From assembly GCF_963662255.1 (NCBI RefSeq), contig NC_085050.1:20818131-20882130 (forward strand): a stretch of DNA of 64,000 nt, read 5' to 3'. Below the pieces are notes generated by a model. The model was not told where the DNA came from. It did not search any database and saw only the letters and a list, made by a program, of their open reading frames with translations. This stretch comes from Cinclus cinclus. Taxonomy: Eukaryota; Chordata; Aves; Passeriformes; Cinclidae. The number at the start of each line of letters is the position of its first letter. Within the stretch, counting starts at the first letter, position 1. Positions 24,425 to 35,472 of the stretch are shown here, piece after piece. A program made the position numbers and the translations under genes.

Positions 24425-24622
24425 GGGGAGCTGTGGACAGCCTCTGCAAGGACCCATGCCAGAGTTGTTCTTGTAGAACTACAGCCTTTGGGGAGACCAT
24501 GCTGGAGTGGCTGGTGAAGGAATCTCTCCCATTGAAAGGACTCCACATGGAACAGGGCAGCAGAAGGGAGGAACTGTTACAAACTGACCCCTGCTCCCCA
24601 CTCCCCATTTTCCTTGGGAGCT
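24425..24622 (+). mobile_element. LTR fragment, avian ERVL-like family B
   Basis: GC-rich relative to its flanks. It reads the internal part of the LTR family seen complete at 34367-35467: aaggacccatgcc, accatgctggagtgg, ctggtgaaggaatc, a ggactccacatggaacag block, then aggaactgttacaaactgac followed by a ccccactccccatt block. Both LTR termini are missing. Confidence 0.65.
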
Positions 24623-25492
24623 TGTTGGTAAATGGTCACCATGCATCTGCATATAAAATCAAGTGTGTGGCTCACTAACTGCTCTTGTCACAGCCTTCCA
24701 GATGCACCATTGCTGTCAGGCACTACAGGAAAAGCCATCAGCTACAGATGTTACCTCTTTGGTAAGGTGAAGAAAAAAATATATAAAACAACACAAAGTT
24801 CAAGGATAGTTAAGACTGTTCTGCACAGTCTGTGGTTTTGACAATAATGGACAGCTAAGAATTTTTTCTGTGGCTTGTTACAGTCTAGGACTGTAACAGT
24901 GGTGGACCTTTAGTAAAACCCAGTATAATTGGTTCTGTGTTCTGGAGGTGTTTAGATTGTTCCTGGATTAGTGCCATAATTAGGTAACTGAATGGAGTAA
25001 ATGAGGTTTGTAGACTTCAGCTGTTTGAATGATTAATCTATACATCAAGTGACAGATGTTTTGGGGTTTTTAAGAGAATTTCTTTGGCCTCTTATTGATT
25101 ATGTTGTCACAACTGAAAACTAACATAAGGCAACAGAAGTCAATAGATCATTTTTTTTTAACAATTAAGAGTAGCTGCTATATACAGTATGCATACATTT
25201 TTGTAGATGGATTTTAGGGAATAATGCTGTTTGAATCTAAATATGATGTATATTAGACTACAATACACAGTTGTAAAGACCCTAACATGAGGTAATTAAC
25301 CTTTTACTTATATCCCTGTAACTCTACTAAAACTACTATTATTCACTTACTGTCTCTGAAGAGATCATTTCACCAGGTTTCAGCTCAAAAATATTCATAG
25401 CATGAAAACAATAGTTGAAAGCTAGTATAATATACTGAGTGAGGTTCGACTATATTGAGTGAGATTCTTCTCAAAAGAACATGCAGTGAAAT
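24623..25492. other. unique DNA, no gene
   Basis: No gene or repeat recognised. Confidence 0.6.
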
Positions 25493-25629
25493 CTATCAAG
25501 GCCAGGTTGGGTGGAGCCCAGAGGAGCCTGGTTTAGTGAAAGATGTCCCTGTTCATGACAAAGAGTCATGAAGAAACTCAATGACCATTAATGTCCCCTC
25601 AAACCCAAACCATTCTGTGATTCTGTGAA
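25493..25629 (+). mobile_element. CR1 LINE 3' end
   Basis: It reads the CR1 3' end: caaggccaggttgggtgg, gcctggtttagtgaaagatg, then ccccctcaaaccc-like sequence and aaaccattctgtgattctgtg, two tandem copies of the tail octamer in the form ATTCTGTG. About 137 bp, strongly 5'-truncated. Confidence 0.93.
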
Positions 25630-28600
25630 AGTATGTGGGCATGCACGTCTGAGAAAAAGCAAACTATGGAATGTAAGTCTAAATGAAGTAAAAATTATTT
25701 ACAGCTTAATTTTAGTATTTTTTCCATATCAGGACAAGCTCAGCCACTATTTATAATTTGTGTAAAAGATCATCTCTACAAGACTTTATTGTGCTACTGG
25801 TAACAGAGCGTGTCTCTTGGATCTTTTAAATTGTGGTATAAAGCCATTCTGCAGACTGTTGAATTGAGAGGATACCTCCCACACTCAATGTCTAATTATC
25901 CTTTGTTTTGTTGAAACTAGTGTAATGATATTAGTTACTTATTTCTAGAGGTATAGCTAAAACTGGTTTGTAGTGAATTCAAAATTTATATGGAAAGTAT
26001 ATCTGATATATCATTACATGAAGTTTTTGTTCTTAAATGAAGGTGACATAAAATGATGGCAGGTACAACTCCACATTTGTACTCTTCTCTCAGGTCTCTT
26101 TGAATCAGCAGAAGGTTTTGTTCTCTAATCAATTAGTAGCATATGAAGGTTTTTAGTATTCAAATAGAAAAAAGAAAGCATTTCTTCCCTTTTTTTTGTG
26201 TTGGCCTAGAATCCAACATCATCAAAATATATTACACTGTAGACCTAAAGGCATCTGATCTGAAGATAATAAGATACTACTGTTGAAAGCACCTTTGGCT
26301 GTAGCCTTAGAGATGAAAGGCAAGTGACTAATCATCTCAGTTTGAGAGCCTGAGTTTGTTTGTTTGTTTGTTTGTTCGTTTTTTAATATTAGAAGAGAAT
26401 CTGCAGAGCACAAAAGCAATAGCAAGTATAAAGGTCAGTTAGAATATTGTTGTACCACCACTTATAAAGAAAACAGCTCCAATGTATTTTAAAAATCAAA
26501 GAGGCTTTTATGCACTCACTATTAAAAGATGCCAAAGTGCTGTTAGTAGCAGATTTAAAGTGATTTTTGCTTGTGGTGATTAAACCCAGCAGGCATGCTT
26601 GTTTTACAAACAGAATCTAACTCCTTTTGTGTATAATTCGTGAGGACACATAATGTATTTTCTATCACAGACAAAGAAATGGAAGAGCTTTAGTATTTTT
26701 CAAGTAACAGATCAGATTTAGGAGATGGTTATAATGGAAGGTTTTTCAGTCTGACTGACCTAACCTATTAAAGTGAGGCCTCAGCCTTCAATTAGCTGAT
26801 GTTCTTCTCCAGCTCTGAGACATTCCAATGGCAATCCTGAATTAAATTAGTACACACTGGAAAGTCCTAAATAACCACAACAACAACAACAGCATTAAAA
26901 AAAAAGAATGGATTTTGAGGAAAAAGTGCTTAACTCACCCTTTCTTTTTACTATGTCTCTGCTGAACAGAGATACATTAAGTAGTATTGACTTTTATATA
27001 TTCACCTCAGAGATACAAGAGTACAGTTACTTCTTTGCTTCTTGGTTTCTGGAAGGATATTAAAATGCTATTCCTGAAGAGCAATGCTCAGAAGCATGAA
27101 AGTTATAAAAATATTCTCAATAAATTAAGCAAACAGATACAATGGCTTTCAAAGAGTGGTTTTTAAAAGTAGTTCTCGTGTGCTATTCTGTTTTTTGTAA
27201 TTTACTGCACTGGCTTTCACCTTATATGATGCTTTCTGTGCTTGACTTCAGACCATATGTTTCATGTCAAATGTACAAATTACAGAGCGCTATGTTTGCC
27301 TGTCAGGTTCTGCTTCTTCGTGGACTTTACTTCTAACCAGAAGTATTGATGGTTAAAACAGAAGCATATGTCTTATGTGAATAATTGCATTTCAAAACTA
27401 TTTGAATGCTGTGTGTAAAATCATGTAATTTAATTATTTAAAACATATGTTAAATTACCTAGCTCAAATTTTAATGGCAGATGTTGTATAACCTGCTTCT
27501 TGCAATTCACACGTGCAGGTTTCAGTGTCCAGAGCAGGAACTCACGTCCACTGCAGTTCATTAATGTTTTAACTGCCAGAATTGTGCTAATCTGTTTCAG
27601 TGGCATATGTGTTCACTCAGTAGTGTTTGGTGAAAGTAAATTAGATTGTTAATTCTGCTTCAGGATTCTACTCTTTCTTACTGCTGTGCATTAATTCTAT
27701 TAACGTACCCGTTGAGAAACTTTGTGCCAAGATGAATAACAAGCACAAATGAAAGATAGTTCTGCAGTTCATTAAATAGGTGATAAAAAGGCAGACGGTG
27801 TGGTAGGCAATAACAGTCAGACAGAAAGTAAACAAATAATGTTTGTTTGGCAGAGTACTAGCTGATACGGCAATCTTTATGCAGTCTTTCCAATTTATCA
27901 TGATAGATTCTGTCATACAGGTCTCAGAAAAAATCGAGGCTACATTTACAGAACTTGTTAGACACAGAAAAGATTCCTTTATGATGTGCAAAATCTGGTG
28001 CTAGTTTCCATGCTTACAGACTCTCTTATTGCTCCCAGCATTCCCAGTGACTGTAAATGATAAACAAGCCAACCACCAGACCAAACCCCAGATCACATCA
28101 ACCCCACATTTAGGAGTGGGTAGAACACATGGTCTGTGAACCAACGTTGTATGTGCTGTATGCACATTCCCTGACAAATGACAGATGGCACACCCTGCAT
28201 GATTAAGAAATTCACAAGTTCCCATTACTCAGCCTTGAGCACATAATAAAGTCATGATTCCTGACCTATTCAGACAACTCCTGAGATGAAGGAAATGGTA
28301 GAGTCTCTGTGAGCTGTTCTGGAAGGCTGCATTCATCCTAGACTCTGCTGGCTATGTTGCATTTCATGCTTTGTAATGGGGGAAAAAGGGACACACATCA
28401 TTTATAGGAATTCAAGAACTTTAGTGTAACTTCAATCTAAAAAATCTAAATTAACCACGATATTTATAACAGCTAGTCTGACACAGTGATACTGACACTC
28501 ACAACTCAAAAATCCCATCAAAGCAAAGTAAAAATTAGTATTAATGAAATTAATAACTTTTGCACAAAATTTTCCTACCATACTGTTTTCCTCTTGTGTT

Positions 28601-29234
28601 GCTCTTACAGACCAGATACACAATACCAGGATTCCTCAAGAAGAAATAATGAGGTATTACATAAAAATGACAGGTTCCCAAGTTCTTCACCATATGTGTG
28701 TGGTGTTGATGGTGGCGTTTTCTTTTCCTTAGTCTGGGATTCACTTGAGACGATTCATGTGTATTTTCTAACACAGCTTTACACCTTGCTTTTTCTATAT
28801 AAGTCTACAGGTCTACATTACAGTTTAAGTTACTATTTATTTTTTAAAACACAAATATTTTACATGTTAAATACTTTCTCTTTGTTCATTTTGTTACCTT
28901 TAAAATATTTTTTCCCACATCTCTTATCTTTAACTGACTGCTGTTTATATTCCCAGTGCCATCCAATGCCATACTTTGCCTCTTGTATTACTATGCTATG
29001 GCTGCACTTCCTTGCACTGCCTCATTCATCTCCCCTTTCAAAGGGCAGCACTGGGCACTCTGGTTAATCAACCTATTTGTCTTAAAGACTAAATATATAT
29101 ACAATAAAGAACAGAAATATTTTTAAAGATCCTTGGAAGGTTTGGGCTATTTAAATGTTAAAGTCATCAGCCCACTGAAAGATCTCTTCTTAATGTTCAC
29201 ACAGTACATTAAAGCTAATGCTGGAAATGCTAGA
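25630..29234. other. unique DNA, no confirmed gene
   Basis: No gene supported. It contains a (GTTT)n run at 26354-26375, a balanced-composition block at about 27440-28000 that could be conserved noncoding DNA, and a 193-codon open frame at 28486-29067 discussed in the findings. Confidence 0.55.
26354..26375. repeat. (GTTT)n microsatellite
   Basis: Five to six GTTT units, then a degenerate T-rich end. Confidence 0.9.
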
Positions 29235-29427
29235 AGTACTATATATAGTACTAAATATAGTATATATATAAATATACTATATTTATATACTATATACTAT
29301 ATATATATATAAAAATTACTTATTTTATTTATTTATATTTATATAAATATATATATAGTACATATACTTATATATATATTTATATACTATATAGTATATT
29401 TAGATATACTATATACTATATATAAAT
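29235..29427. repeat. AT-rich palindromic repeat cluster
   Basis: About 190 bp of almost pure A/T built from tatactata-type motifs. It opens with a perfect 18-bp palindrome, agtactatatatagtact (29235-29252), followed by an inverted repeat with arms at 29253-29266 and 29271-29284. More self-complementary units continue to about 29427. It would readily extrude hairpins. Confidence 0.9.
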
Positions 29428-32400
29428 ATTAAAGTAAAAGTGCTTTCCTATGTCAATTATCAACAGGTTAGCATGTGAAACACTGCGATCTTCATAGCTG
29501 TGCAAGGTGAGATCAGTCATGTTAACTGAACAATATCTCAGGTGCATCTTTTGTACAGAAGAAAACAAATTGTGATTAATAGCATGTTTCTAATGTTCAG
29601 ACAGTGAAGTGTTAGACACAAAAACAAGATAAGTAAAATAATTTTATCTAAGTATTATTCTTTATTTTTCTCAAAAGAACGAAATACCACTTTTGCACCC
29701 TTGCTTCCAAAAGAATTGACAAAGGGATGAAAGGGGAGCCCCCTCTCTAGTCATGGCTGAAGTTGGTGCTCTTCCTGCAGCAGTGGAGACACCATGTCAT
29801 GAGACACATCGTGCTGTTGAGGGAAGCATATTGCCCTGCTGTAAGCAAGACGAATTAAAAAGTTACAGCCTAGCCCAGAACAGAAATTTTCTGGTCCACA
29901 CATGCTTGTGAATGTAGTCAATAATGAAATCACGCAGGAAAAAAATTAGAAATTATACTTTAAAAGTGAATGGTGAAGCAAGAAAACAGCAACAAAACCT
30001 ATAAGAAGACAAAGAAAGGACCTAAAATTGAGAGAAAAAAATAGTTTTGGTTTTGGAATACACTTTGGAATGTAATGATGCAGACAGTAACAGCTGTTTC
30101 TGTGCAAAAGCAGATTAATCTGCATCCCTTGGTATCTTCAAAATGTGTGTAACAAATTGAAGAGAAACTTGAAGGCCACATTTTGGTTGGTATTCCGTTG
30201 TGCCTGAAATTAGGTCTGCTTGATAGGCAATAAATTTCTGCTGATGTCTGAAAACATTAAATAAAATACTGGTTTTAGTGTAATTATTTCACATTTCTGT
30301 TTCTCAATAGTATTGCAGAAATGCTTACTTGTACACCACCTGCTACTTGCATTTTGACATACCATCCATTAGAATTTGGTCCACAAGGGCAAGGAGCTAG
30401 CATTTGTTGCTGGAGAAGGGGGACAGGGGAAGTGCTAGAGAAACACACATTAACATATCACCAAGTTAATTTATCTCAAATGTTAGCAAAAATCAAGACT
30501 TTTTTTTTTTTTTCCCAGAGAAAAATGTGCCATTATAGTCATAATTTCATTAGTTTGGATAGACCCGTCTTAAGCGCATGCATATCACTCGTGGCCATCT
30601 TCTGCCAGCTGCAGGTATTATGATGCATCATGCAGATAACTGGCCTATGAAGAGCACAACTACTTAGCAAATACAGAGAAATATATCTTTACAACACAAC
30701 TGGTAAAATTAGGAGTTAGGATTTTTTTGTTATTTTCAAACAAAAACAAAAAAAAAAAAAAGAAAAAAGTTACTTTTCACATGCTAACAATCCCCTGTAT
30801 AAAGGCTGAGAAGTACATTGTAGTATTCCTTTTATCTTTTTAGGAATGAACATTCCTACCAATAACATAACAAGAAGTATTGAAAGAAACTATAAAGAAA
30901 AGTCAATATTATAATTGAAAGGGAAGAGGCTTAGCAGGGAACCAATATCAAAGATGTAAGGTTTTAAATTATTAGTGATAAAAGCATAGAAGTGATGCTG
31001 ATCTGCAGTTGAACAGCACATTCCTCAGAATGCAATGGAAACAAGAATGGACTGAAGGAAAATGAACACACTGAACTAGTGCTTTTCCTGTATATCACCT
31101 AACCCTCAAACAACTCAGGGCAATAGCAATAGCTTTATTTGTACCTTGTCCTCTGTCACACCTGTTCAAAACCCAACACAGGCATGTTCCTATGAATGGC
31201 TGACAGGAGTTATACTTTTAATCACCACTGGTTTCTAAAGCTGATCCCAATCCAAGAGCTGCTCTGAAAGGACGCAACAAACCACACATTGTATCATTTT
31301 TGTATCTGCAAAATTACTTGGTAATGGTTGCATATTTGAAATTGCCTTCGAAAAAATGATACCTATAAACAATTAAATGTATTATTTTTGTGAATATATG
31401 CTGTGTAAGTACTGTCTTTAGGTCATAAAGTAAAACCACATGAAGTAAAGAATAGATATAAATATGCTTAAGATTATGAATTAGACTTATATTCCTCACA
31501 GAAAAATATCACAACAAACAGAATATAGAGCCAAATAAATAACTTTAGTTAATGTCTTTCATTTTTCAGTAATTTTACAGTCAAAAATAATTTTAAAAAA
31601 CAAATCACTTGAGGTTTAAAATCTGCAAGAGAATCTTGAAGTTTTCCGTGTACTTACTGGGCTTAAGAATTTTTCCAGTTGATCAAAATTCAGCACTGTG
31701 CCCAGAAAAGTATAGATAAAATACCTAGTGTATCTGTTCAAAAACATCATTTATCTCTCTAAATGCAACTTTTTCTCTTTCAGAGTTACAAGTACTTTAA
31801 CAAGTGACATAATTGTGAAGTGCATTGTTACTTGTGAAACATTTTCTATTCAGCTTTTAATCTCTTTTAATAGACGACAGAAGTATAAGAAACAAATGCA
31901 AAGCTGGCATAACGAGATGACCTAGGCATCAGTTCCCAGCCTACAATTCATATCAATAAGTACTGGGGTTTCATTAATATTATCAAAATTACAGAATTAC
32001 AATTGGAATGAACATTGTCACATTTGCAAGTTGTCATCAGGGATTTTATCTTGTCTGTAAAGAATATTCTGCATGTATACGCATATGTATATACACGTAT
32101 GTATATATAACAGCACATTCATTTTTAATAATATCTCATAATATACATTTTCAGTACATAATGTTTAATCTATTGTGGTAAAAATCCTGTTTATCAAATG
32201 TCACTGCACAAATTTATAGAAGTAATGGTCCCGGTCAGGTGAAAAAGAGAGCAGAATGAGATCAGGCAGTAAGTAACTACAAACCTAACAACATATTAGA
32301 AGTAGTTAAAAACTAAGTAAGTATTAATGAGTCTAAGACTAGTTAAGTATTACCAGGGGACAGGATCTAGGCAAGTAAAGATTTAAGATTTCAGACCTTA

Positions 32401-33057
32401 AAAAAAAAAATAGATATTTCTATGGCACAGAAGCCTAAGGGCATGATTCAAAGAAGGAACTTTATTCAGGCCCCTAAGTAATAGTTTATGGATGATATAG
32501 ACAGTCAGCTAGATCAATCAATCAATCAATCAATCAAATTATTAATCAGTTCTATACAGTTGCAGTAATGAAAAAAACAGTTAACTTTTGTCAGAAATTA
32601 AAAGGCTATATAATTTCATTCTGGATATTCACTTTTCACACACAAAGAAGAAACAGAAATCCTAAAGAGAAAGGATTCTGAAATGTCCCCTTATAAATAT
32701 ACTGATTTCCAGTTAAGGCAGAAATATACACTATGAAACATTATATTTTGAAGGAGTTGTTTCTAAAAGGAGCTATTTCAGAAATATCTTGTATAAATTC
32801 TGATATAACCCTTGTGAAGTCTGCCAGGAAAGAAGTATGGTGCACCCTGATACCTTAAGGCAAATTGTTTTTGCTGTGGTGTAGAAAGCCACTCTTTCTG
32901 CTAAGCATCTGCAAACAACATCCAGGAATATAATTCCCTTGTAGTCTGTTTTGTTCCTGCCTGCAACCACATGACAGAAATCTGTTTCTTACATAAAGAA
33001 CACATGCTTATGAAAAAGACTTTCTTCCTGAACTCCACTGATAGACCAGAGTAGAAA
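29428..33057. other. AT-rich unique DNA, no gene
   Basis: No gene or interspersed repeat recognised. Holds a T14 run (30500-30513), an A-rich run (about 30740-30767), an alternating purine-pyrimidine stretch at about 32075-32110 and an (ATCA)6 microsatellite at 32513-32537. Confidence 0.6.
32513..32537. repeat. (ATCA)6 tetranucleotide microsatellite
   Basis: Six perfect ATCA units and one extra A. Confidence 0.95.
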
Positions 33058-33351
33058 AGATGACACCACAAATGACATCACTCCAAATGTCCGCCCCTTA
33101 CTCCTTCCCCCCTGCCTGACATGCAGACCATGATGTCACAGGGTCTGGAATATCCCTTGGGTCAGTTTGGGTCACCTGTCCTGGCTGTGTCTCCTCCCAG
33201 CCTCCCATGCACCTTCAGCCTTCTCACCAGCACAGCTGTACCAAAAACAGAAAAGGCCTTGGCTCTGGGTAAGCCCTGCTCAGCAAGAACAAAAACATCA
33301 CTCTATTATTGTCACCATGTTCAGCACAAATCAGTCAGCCAAAACAGTACA
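33058..33351 (-). mobile_element. truncated LTR, avian ERVL-like family A
   Basis: The + strand reads, in reverse order, the U3 blocks of the family at 4829-5433: gacatcactccaaatgtcc, tggaatatcccttggg, tcagtttgggtcacctgtcc, gtgtctcctcccagcc, aaaaggccttggctctg and cagccaaaacagtaca. The LTR start (TGTACTGTTTTGGCTG on the - strand) is at 33351. R and U5 are missing at the left, and about 50 bases seem deleted between gcacaaatc and cagccaaaac. The TATA position has decayed (ctgacatgcag where tttatatgctg is expected). Confidence 0.82.
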
Positions 33352-34366
33352 GTTTTATTTCTGAAAACCATGCTAAAATTATTTTTGTCATCGTCTTTAT
33401 CTGTATACTGTTTTATATATGACAATCAGTATGAAGAGTACAAAAATTTCCTCTTAGAGCTATGTTCATGAAAATTACTAAACCATGTAAAATCTTTTTT
33501 ATTCATGGAAAGGTTATAGGGAAAAAAGACCAACAAAGCAAACAAAATAGTGACAAACCACTTAGAAAAAATGCATTACATTTTTGGAGATTGTAACTAA
33601 ATTTTGAAAGGAGTATGCAGTCATCAATAATTAAGAGAGATACCCACTTATTATTGTAATTTCCCACTTCATGCTGTAGGTACTTGTTCTGCAGTTATGC
33701 ACTAACTCAATATAACTGAACTTGCTTACCTTAAAAAATTGTAGGTATATTGCAATCCAACTATAAAATACTTTAGCTAAACCACAGCTGCTATAAAAAA
33801 TGTATCTTTCAAAGCACATATTTGAATTTCAGTGGCTAATTCAATATATATCTTTTAATGATACCTGAAATATATTACATATAATAATATATTATATAAT
33901 TATCTATATATTACATATTTCCTATATTACATTTTTATAATACATATAAGATTAAATATTTTGGAAAGCAAACACAAACAACCCTAAAACCTGATTGATC
34001 AAAAAAAATAGTTTTCTTAGATTTTAAATGCACTATAAAATGTGACTGCTGTTTATGATTACACATTCATCTTAAACTTGCTTTTGGTGAAATGAAACAC
34101 CTGTAAACATGGATAGCTGTGTATCTCAGCAATGCCTATTCAGGACTGAATACTCAAAACTATTCTTTCAATTGTTCTCAGCACTTTACATCAGTCTGTC
34201 AAGGTTTCTTTTTGCTACTCTCACAAGAGGGTTTAGAAAATTGTGGGATGCCTACTTATCCCAGTGAATAGAGCTGTATATTGTATACATAGCTATTGAA
34301 CCTCTGAAATAAAGAATATTTACTTTACACATGGGCAATATTTTCAATATACTGTGAGTCGGCCAC
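33352..34366. other. AT-rich unique DNA, no gene
   Basis: Contains an almost pure A/T stretch with tatatta motifs at about 33870-33950. No gene recognised. Confidence 0.6.
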
Positions 34367-34659
34367 TGTATTGTGTTTGGCTGACAAGGTTTATTAGTGC
34401 AGAGCTACGAGGGGTGGCTTCTCTGAGAAGCTCCCCACATGTCTGACAGAGCCAGTGCCAGCTGCATCCAAGACTGACTTGAAGTCCATCAGAAATAGTG
34501 GTTATGCTTCTGGGATAACAGATTTAACAAGGAGGGCAAAAAGCTACTGCACAATTGCAACCACAGAGGAGTGAGATTATGTGAGAGGAACAACTCTGCA
34601 GACACCCAGGCCAGTGGAGCAGGAGGGGCAGGAGCTGCTCCAGGCACCAGAGCTGAGAG

Positions 34660-35080
34660 TCCCCTGCAGCCCCTGGTGCAGACCATGGTGAGGCAGCCGT
34701 GCCCCTGCAGCCCAGGCAGGAACACGGGGATGCTGAGATCCACCTGCAGCCCTTGGATGATTCCCCCCCCGCCCCCGCCCCCCCAGCCAGAGCAAGTGGA
34801 TGCCCAAAGGAGCCTGTCACTCCAAGGGAGGGTCATGCTGGAGCAGGTTCCTGACAGGAGCTGTGGCTCCATGGAGAGAAAAGCCCATATTGGAGAAGGT
34901 TTCTGGCAGGATTTGTGTGAGCTCCTGGGAGCCCATGTCCCTGAAGCACTGCATCCTGTGGAAGAGCTCATGGTGGAGAAGTTTGTGAAGAACTGCATGC
35001 CCATATGAAGGACCCACACTGGAGAACTCCCTGCAAGACTGTCTCCCATGAGAGGATCCCCACACCGGAGCAGGGGAAGA
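34660..35080 (+). repeat. degenerate ~40-46 bp tandem units inside the family-B LTR
   Basis: cctgcagccc recurs at 34663, 34704 and 34743, a spacing of 41 and 39. Further on, a tggaga/cggagc motif recurs near 34889, 34972, 35018 and 35064, spacing 83 (about two units), 46 and 46. This suggests that the LTR middle arose by tandem duplication of a unit of about 40-46 bp. Confidence 0.6.
34763..34784. repeat. C-rich run inside the family-B LTR
   Basis: Runs of eight, five and seven C separated by single G. The - strand carries matching G runs. Confidence 0.9.
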
Positions 35081-35291
35081 GTGTGAGGAGTCCTACCCCT
35101 AAGGAGGAAGTGGGTGAAGAACAGAATGGTGAAGAACACAATGGGTGAAGAACAGAATGCAACGCTGTTCGTAGTCCCCTTGCGCTGTTCTGGAGAATGA
35201 GCACAAGAATCAGGAGTAGTAAGAAAGGAGGGGTACAGGGAATTTAAGATTTGGTTTTATTTTCTCAGTTCACTTCGTTGATTTGATTGGT

Positions 35292-35297
35292 AATAAA
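35292..35297 (+). terminator. polyadenylation signal of the family-B LTR
   Basis: AATAAA, about 170 bp before the LTR end, at the usual R-region position. Confidence 0.55.
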
Positions 35298-35472
35298 TTC
35301 TATTACTTTCCTCAAGTCAAGTCTCTTTGGCTTGACAGTAAGTGACAAATGATCTCTCCCTGCCCTATCTCTCCTTATATTTTCTTTCCCATATCCAGTT
35401 GATGTAATAGAAGTAATAGAGCAGCTTTGGTGGCCACCTGACATCCCACCAGGGTCAATCCTCTACAGCCAT

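Larger units (their letters stand above)
34367..35467 (+). mobile_element. solo LTR, avian ERVL-like family B, nearly complete
   Basis: An 1101-bp GC-rich island starting tgtattgtgtttggctgac and ending ggtcaatcctctaca, with TG...CA ends. Flanks GCCAC (34362-34366) and GCCAT (35468-35472) are a probable 5-bp target duplication with one change. Inside are the aggggtggcttctctgagaag block, the gcaactctgcagacacc-like block, a repetitive GC-rich middle (34660-35080), aatttaagatttggtttta, the AATAAA signal at 35292-35297, and gagcagctttggtggccacc near the end. No internal viral genes flank it. The open frames in it, up to 216 codons, run on both strands and look fortuitous. Confidence 0.88.

Noticed and set aside
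27668..27991. 107-codon - strand frame
   Set aside because: Chance-level length and no domain. The region is more plausibly noncoding.
34489..35139. 216-codon - strand frame and 145-codon + strand frame (34571-35008)
   Set aside because: Both lie inside the family-B solo LTR, overlap on opposite strands and owe their length to GC-rich, repeat-built sequence. LTRs of this kind do not encode proteins.
34362..35472. An intact endogenous retrovirus near the family-B LTR
   Set aside because: Only one LTR of this family is present in place, with no adjacent gag-, pol- or env-like frame. The flanking 5-bp duplication supports a solo LTR.
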